The notes beneath the pieces are model-generated. The model made no database searches, was not told where the DNA came from, and worked only from the letters and a program-made list of their open reading frames with translations. Below, piece by piece: positions 14,536 through 15,293 of a stretch of DNA of 15,293 nucleotides. The translations under genes were made by a program, and so were the position numbers. Origin of the DNA: JBKHXU01 sp046565865 (GTDB lineage Bacteria; Pseudomonadota; Gammaproteobacteria; Acidiferrobacterales; Sulfurifustaceae). The stretch covers positions 1 through 15,293 of the forward strand of contig JBKHXU010000248.1 of NCBI GenBank assembly GCA_046565865.1. The letters run 5' to 3'. How positions within the stretch are numbered: position 1 is the first letter of the stretch; every line of letters begins with the position of its first letter.

Positions 14536-15293
14536 GTGCGCACCTGCACGCTACGCAGCGCTTCGGAGAGCGCTTGCAAGCAGCGATCATTCTCGGCCGG
14601 TAGACCGACGGTGATGCGCAAATGATTCGGCATGCCGTAGTTCGCGATCGGACGCACGATCACGCCACGGCGCAACAGCGCGTCGTACACCGGCGCCGCC
14701 GCGCGGCCGATATCGACGCATAAGAAATTTCCTACCGACGGTAGACACGTGAGCCCCAGCGCCGCCGCGCCAGCGCGCAACTGAGCGAGGCCCGCGCGGT
14801 TGAGCGCAACGGAGCGCGCCACATGCTCGTCGTCATCGAGCGCCGCCGCGGCCGCTGCCAGCGCCGGCGAATTGAGATTGAACGGCTGGCGCACGCGGTT
14901 CATGTAGCTCGCCACGCTCGCATCGGAAACGGCGTACCCCACGCGCAAGCCGGCCAGACCGTATGCCTTGGAGAACGTACGCGTCACAACGAGCTGAGGA
15001 TAATGCGCGACCCATTCGACGCCGTTCGGATACTCGGCCTCCTCGACGTATTCGAAGTACGCCTCATCCAGCACCACCAACACATGCGCCGGCAAGTCGT
15101 GCAAAAACGCCTCGAGTGCGTCGCGCGCAAACCAGGTGCCGGTCGGATTGTTCGGATTGGCGAGGTACACGAGGCGCGTACGCGGCGTGATGGCCGCGCG
15201 CATCGCCGTCAGATCGTGCCCCCACGCCTTGGCCGGCACCACCACCGCGCGCGCGCCGACGGCGCGCGTCACTAAGCCGTATACTGCGAACGC
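14532..15293 (-). CDS. hisC: Histidinol-phosphate aminotransferase (HisC family), partial: N-terminus beyond window
   Basis: PLP-dependent class I/II aminotransferase. Only the last 253 residues are present; the frame enters from the right edge with AFAVYGLVTRAVGA, which is typical of HisC. Visible landmarks in the fragment: NPNNPTG (46-52), VLDEAYFEY (74-82), the PLP lysine in TRTFSKAYGLAGLRVGY (Lys109 of the fragment), and NYGMPNHLRITVG near the C-terminus. The apparent GTG start at 15272 is an internal valine codon. Placement directly before tyrA and aroA suggests this copy may serve as the tyrosine/phenylalanine transaminase as well as, or instead of, the histidine step. Confidence 0.94.
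   Translation of the reverse strand, partial: AFAVYGLVTRAVGARAVVVPAKAWGHDLTAMRAAITPRTRLVYLANPNNPTGTWFARDALEAFLHDLPAHVLVVLDEAYFEYVEEAEYPNGVEWVAHYPQLVVTRTFSKAYGLAGLRVGYAVSDASVASYMNRVRQPFNLNSPALAAAAAALDDDEHVARSVALNRAGLAQLRAGAAALGLTCLPSVGNFLCVDIGRAAAPVYDALLRRGVIVRPIANYGMPNHLRITVGLPAENDRCLQALSEALRSVQVRT

Overview
The window reads as chromosomal DNA of a GC-rich gammaproteobacterium that I cannot place further. The gene order hisC–tyrA–aroA–cmk–rpsA–ihfB–lapA–lapB–pyrF, an IHF-beta subunit, LapA/LapB, heptose-LPS genes and a true RfaH are all typical of that class. Every convincing gene lies on the minus strand, so transcription runs from the right edge to the left. I see no tRNA, rRNA, CRISPR array or insertion sequence, and no gene-free stretch longer than 236 bases.

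Right part (about 9430–15293): a core-metabolism block. It holds hisC (5' end cut by the window edge), tyrA, aroA and cmk, joined by 4-base start/stop overlaps, then rpsA and ihfB. A clear intrinsic terminator follows ihfB. The block joins aromatic amino acid synthesis, CMP recycling, ribosomal protein S1 and a nucleoid protein.

Middle part (about 6710–9263): lapA and lapB (control of LPS synthesis at the inner membrane), pyrF (UMP synthesis) and a small secreted helix-hairpin-helix protein of the ComEA type. This part ends at a 16-bp perfect hairpin.

Left-middle (about 4050–6710): a heptose operon of a stand-alone heptose-7-phosphate kinase and hldD, with an rfaH gene 7 bases behind hldD. 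RfaH is the specialised NusG paralogue that lets RNA polymerase read long surface-polysaccharide operons.

Left part (1–4050): start of a surface-polysaccharide locus. A winged-helix regulator with a Rossmann-like C-terminal half has its own sigma70-type promoter and a 17-base inverted repeat over its start codon. After it comes an exact 12-base ops element (GGCGGTAGCGTG), the loading site of RfaH, then genes for UDP-glucuronate 4-epimerase, a GDP-mannose-forming bifunctional enzyme, and UDP-glucuronate decarboxylase (running off the left edge). The sugars supplied would be UDP-galacturonate, GDP-mannose and UDP-xylose. Base composition falls toward the left end, as is usual when entering a laterally exchanged polysaccharide cluster.

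The most interesting point is the regulatory cassette at about 3315–4561: rfaH, a probable self-regulated ligand-sensing repressor, and an ops site that would place only the genes beyond the repressor under RfaH control.
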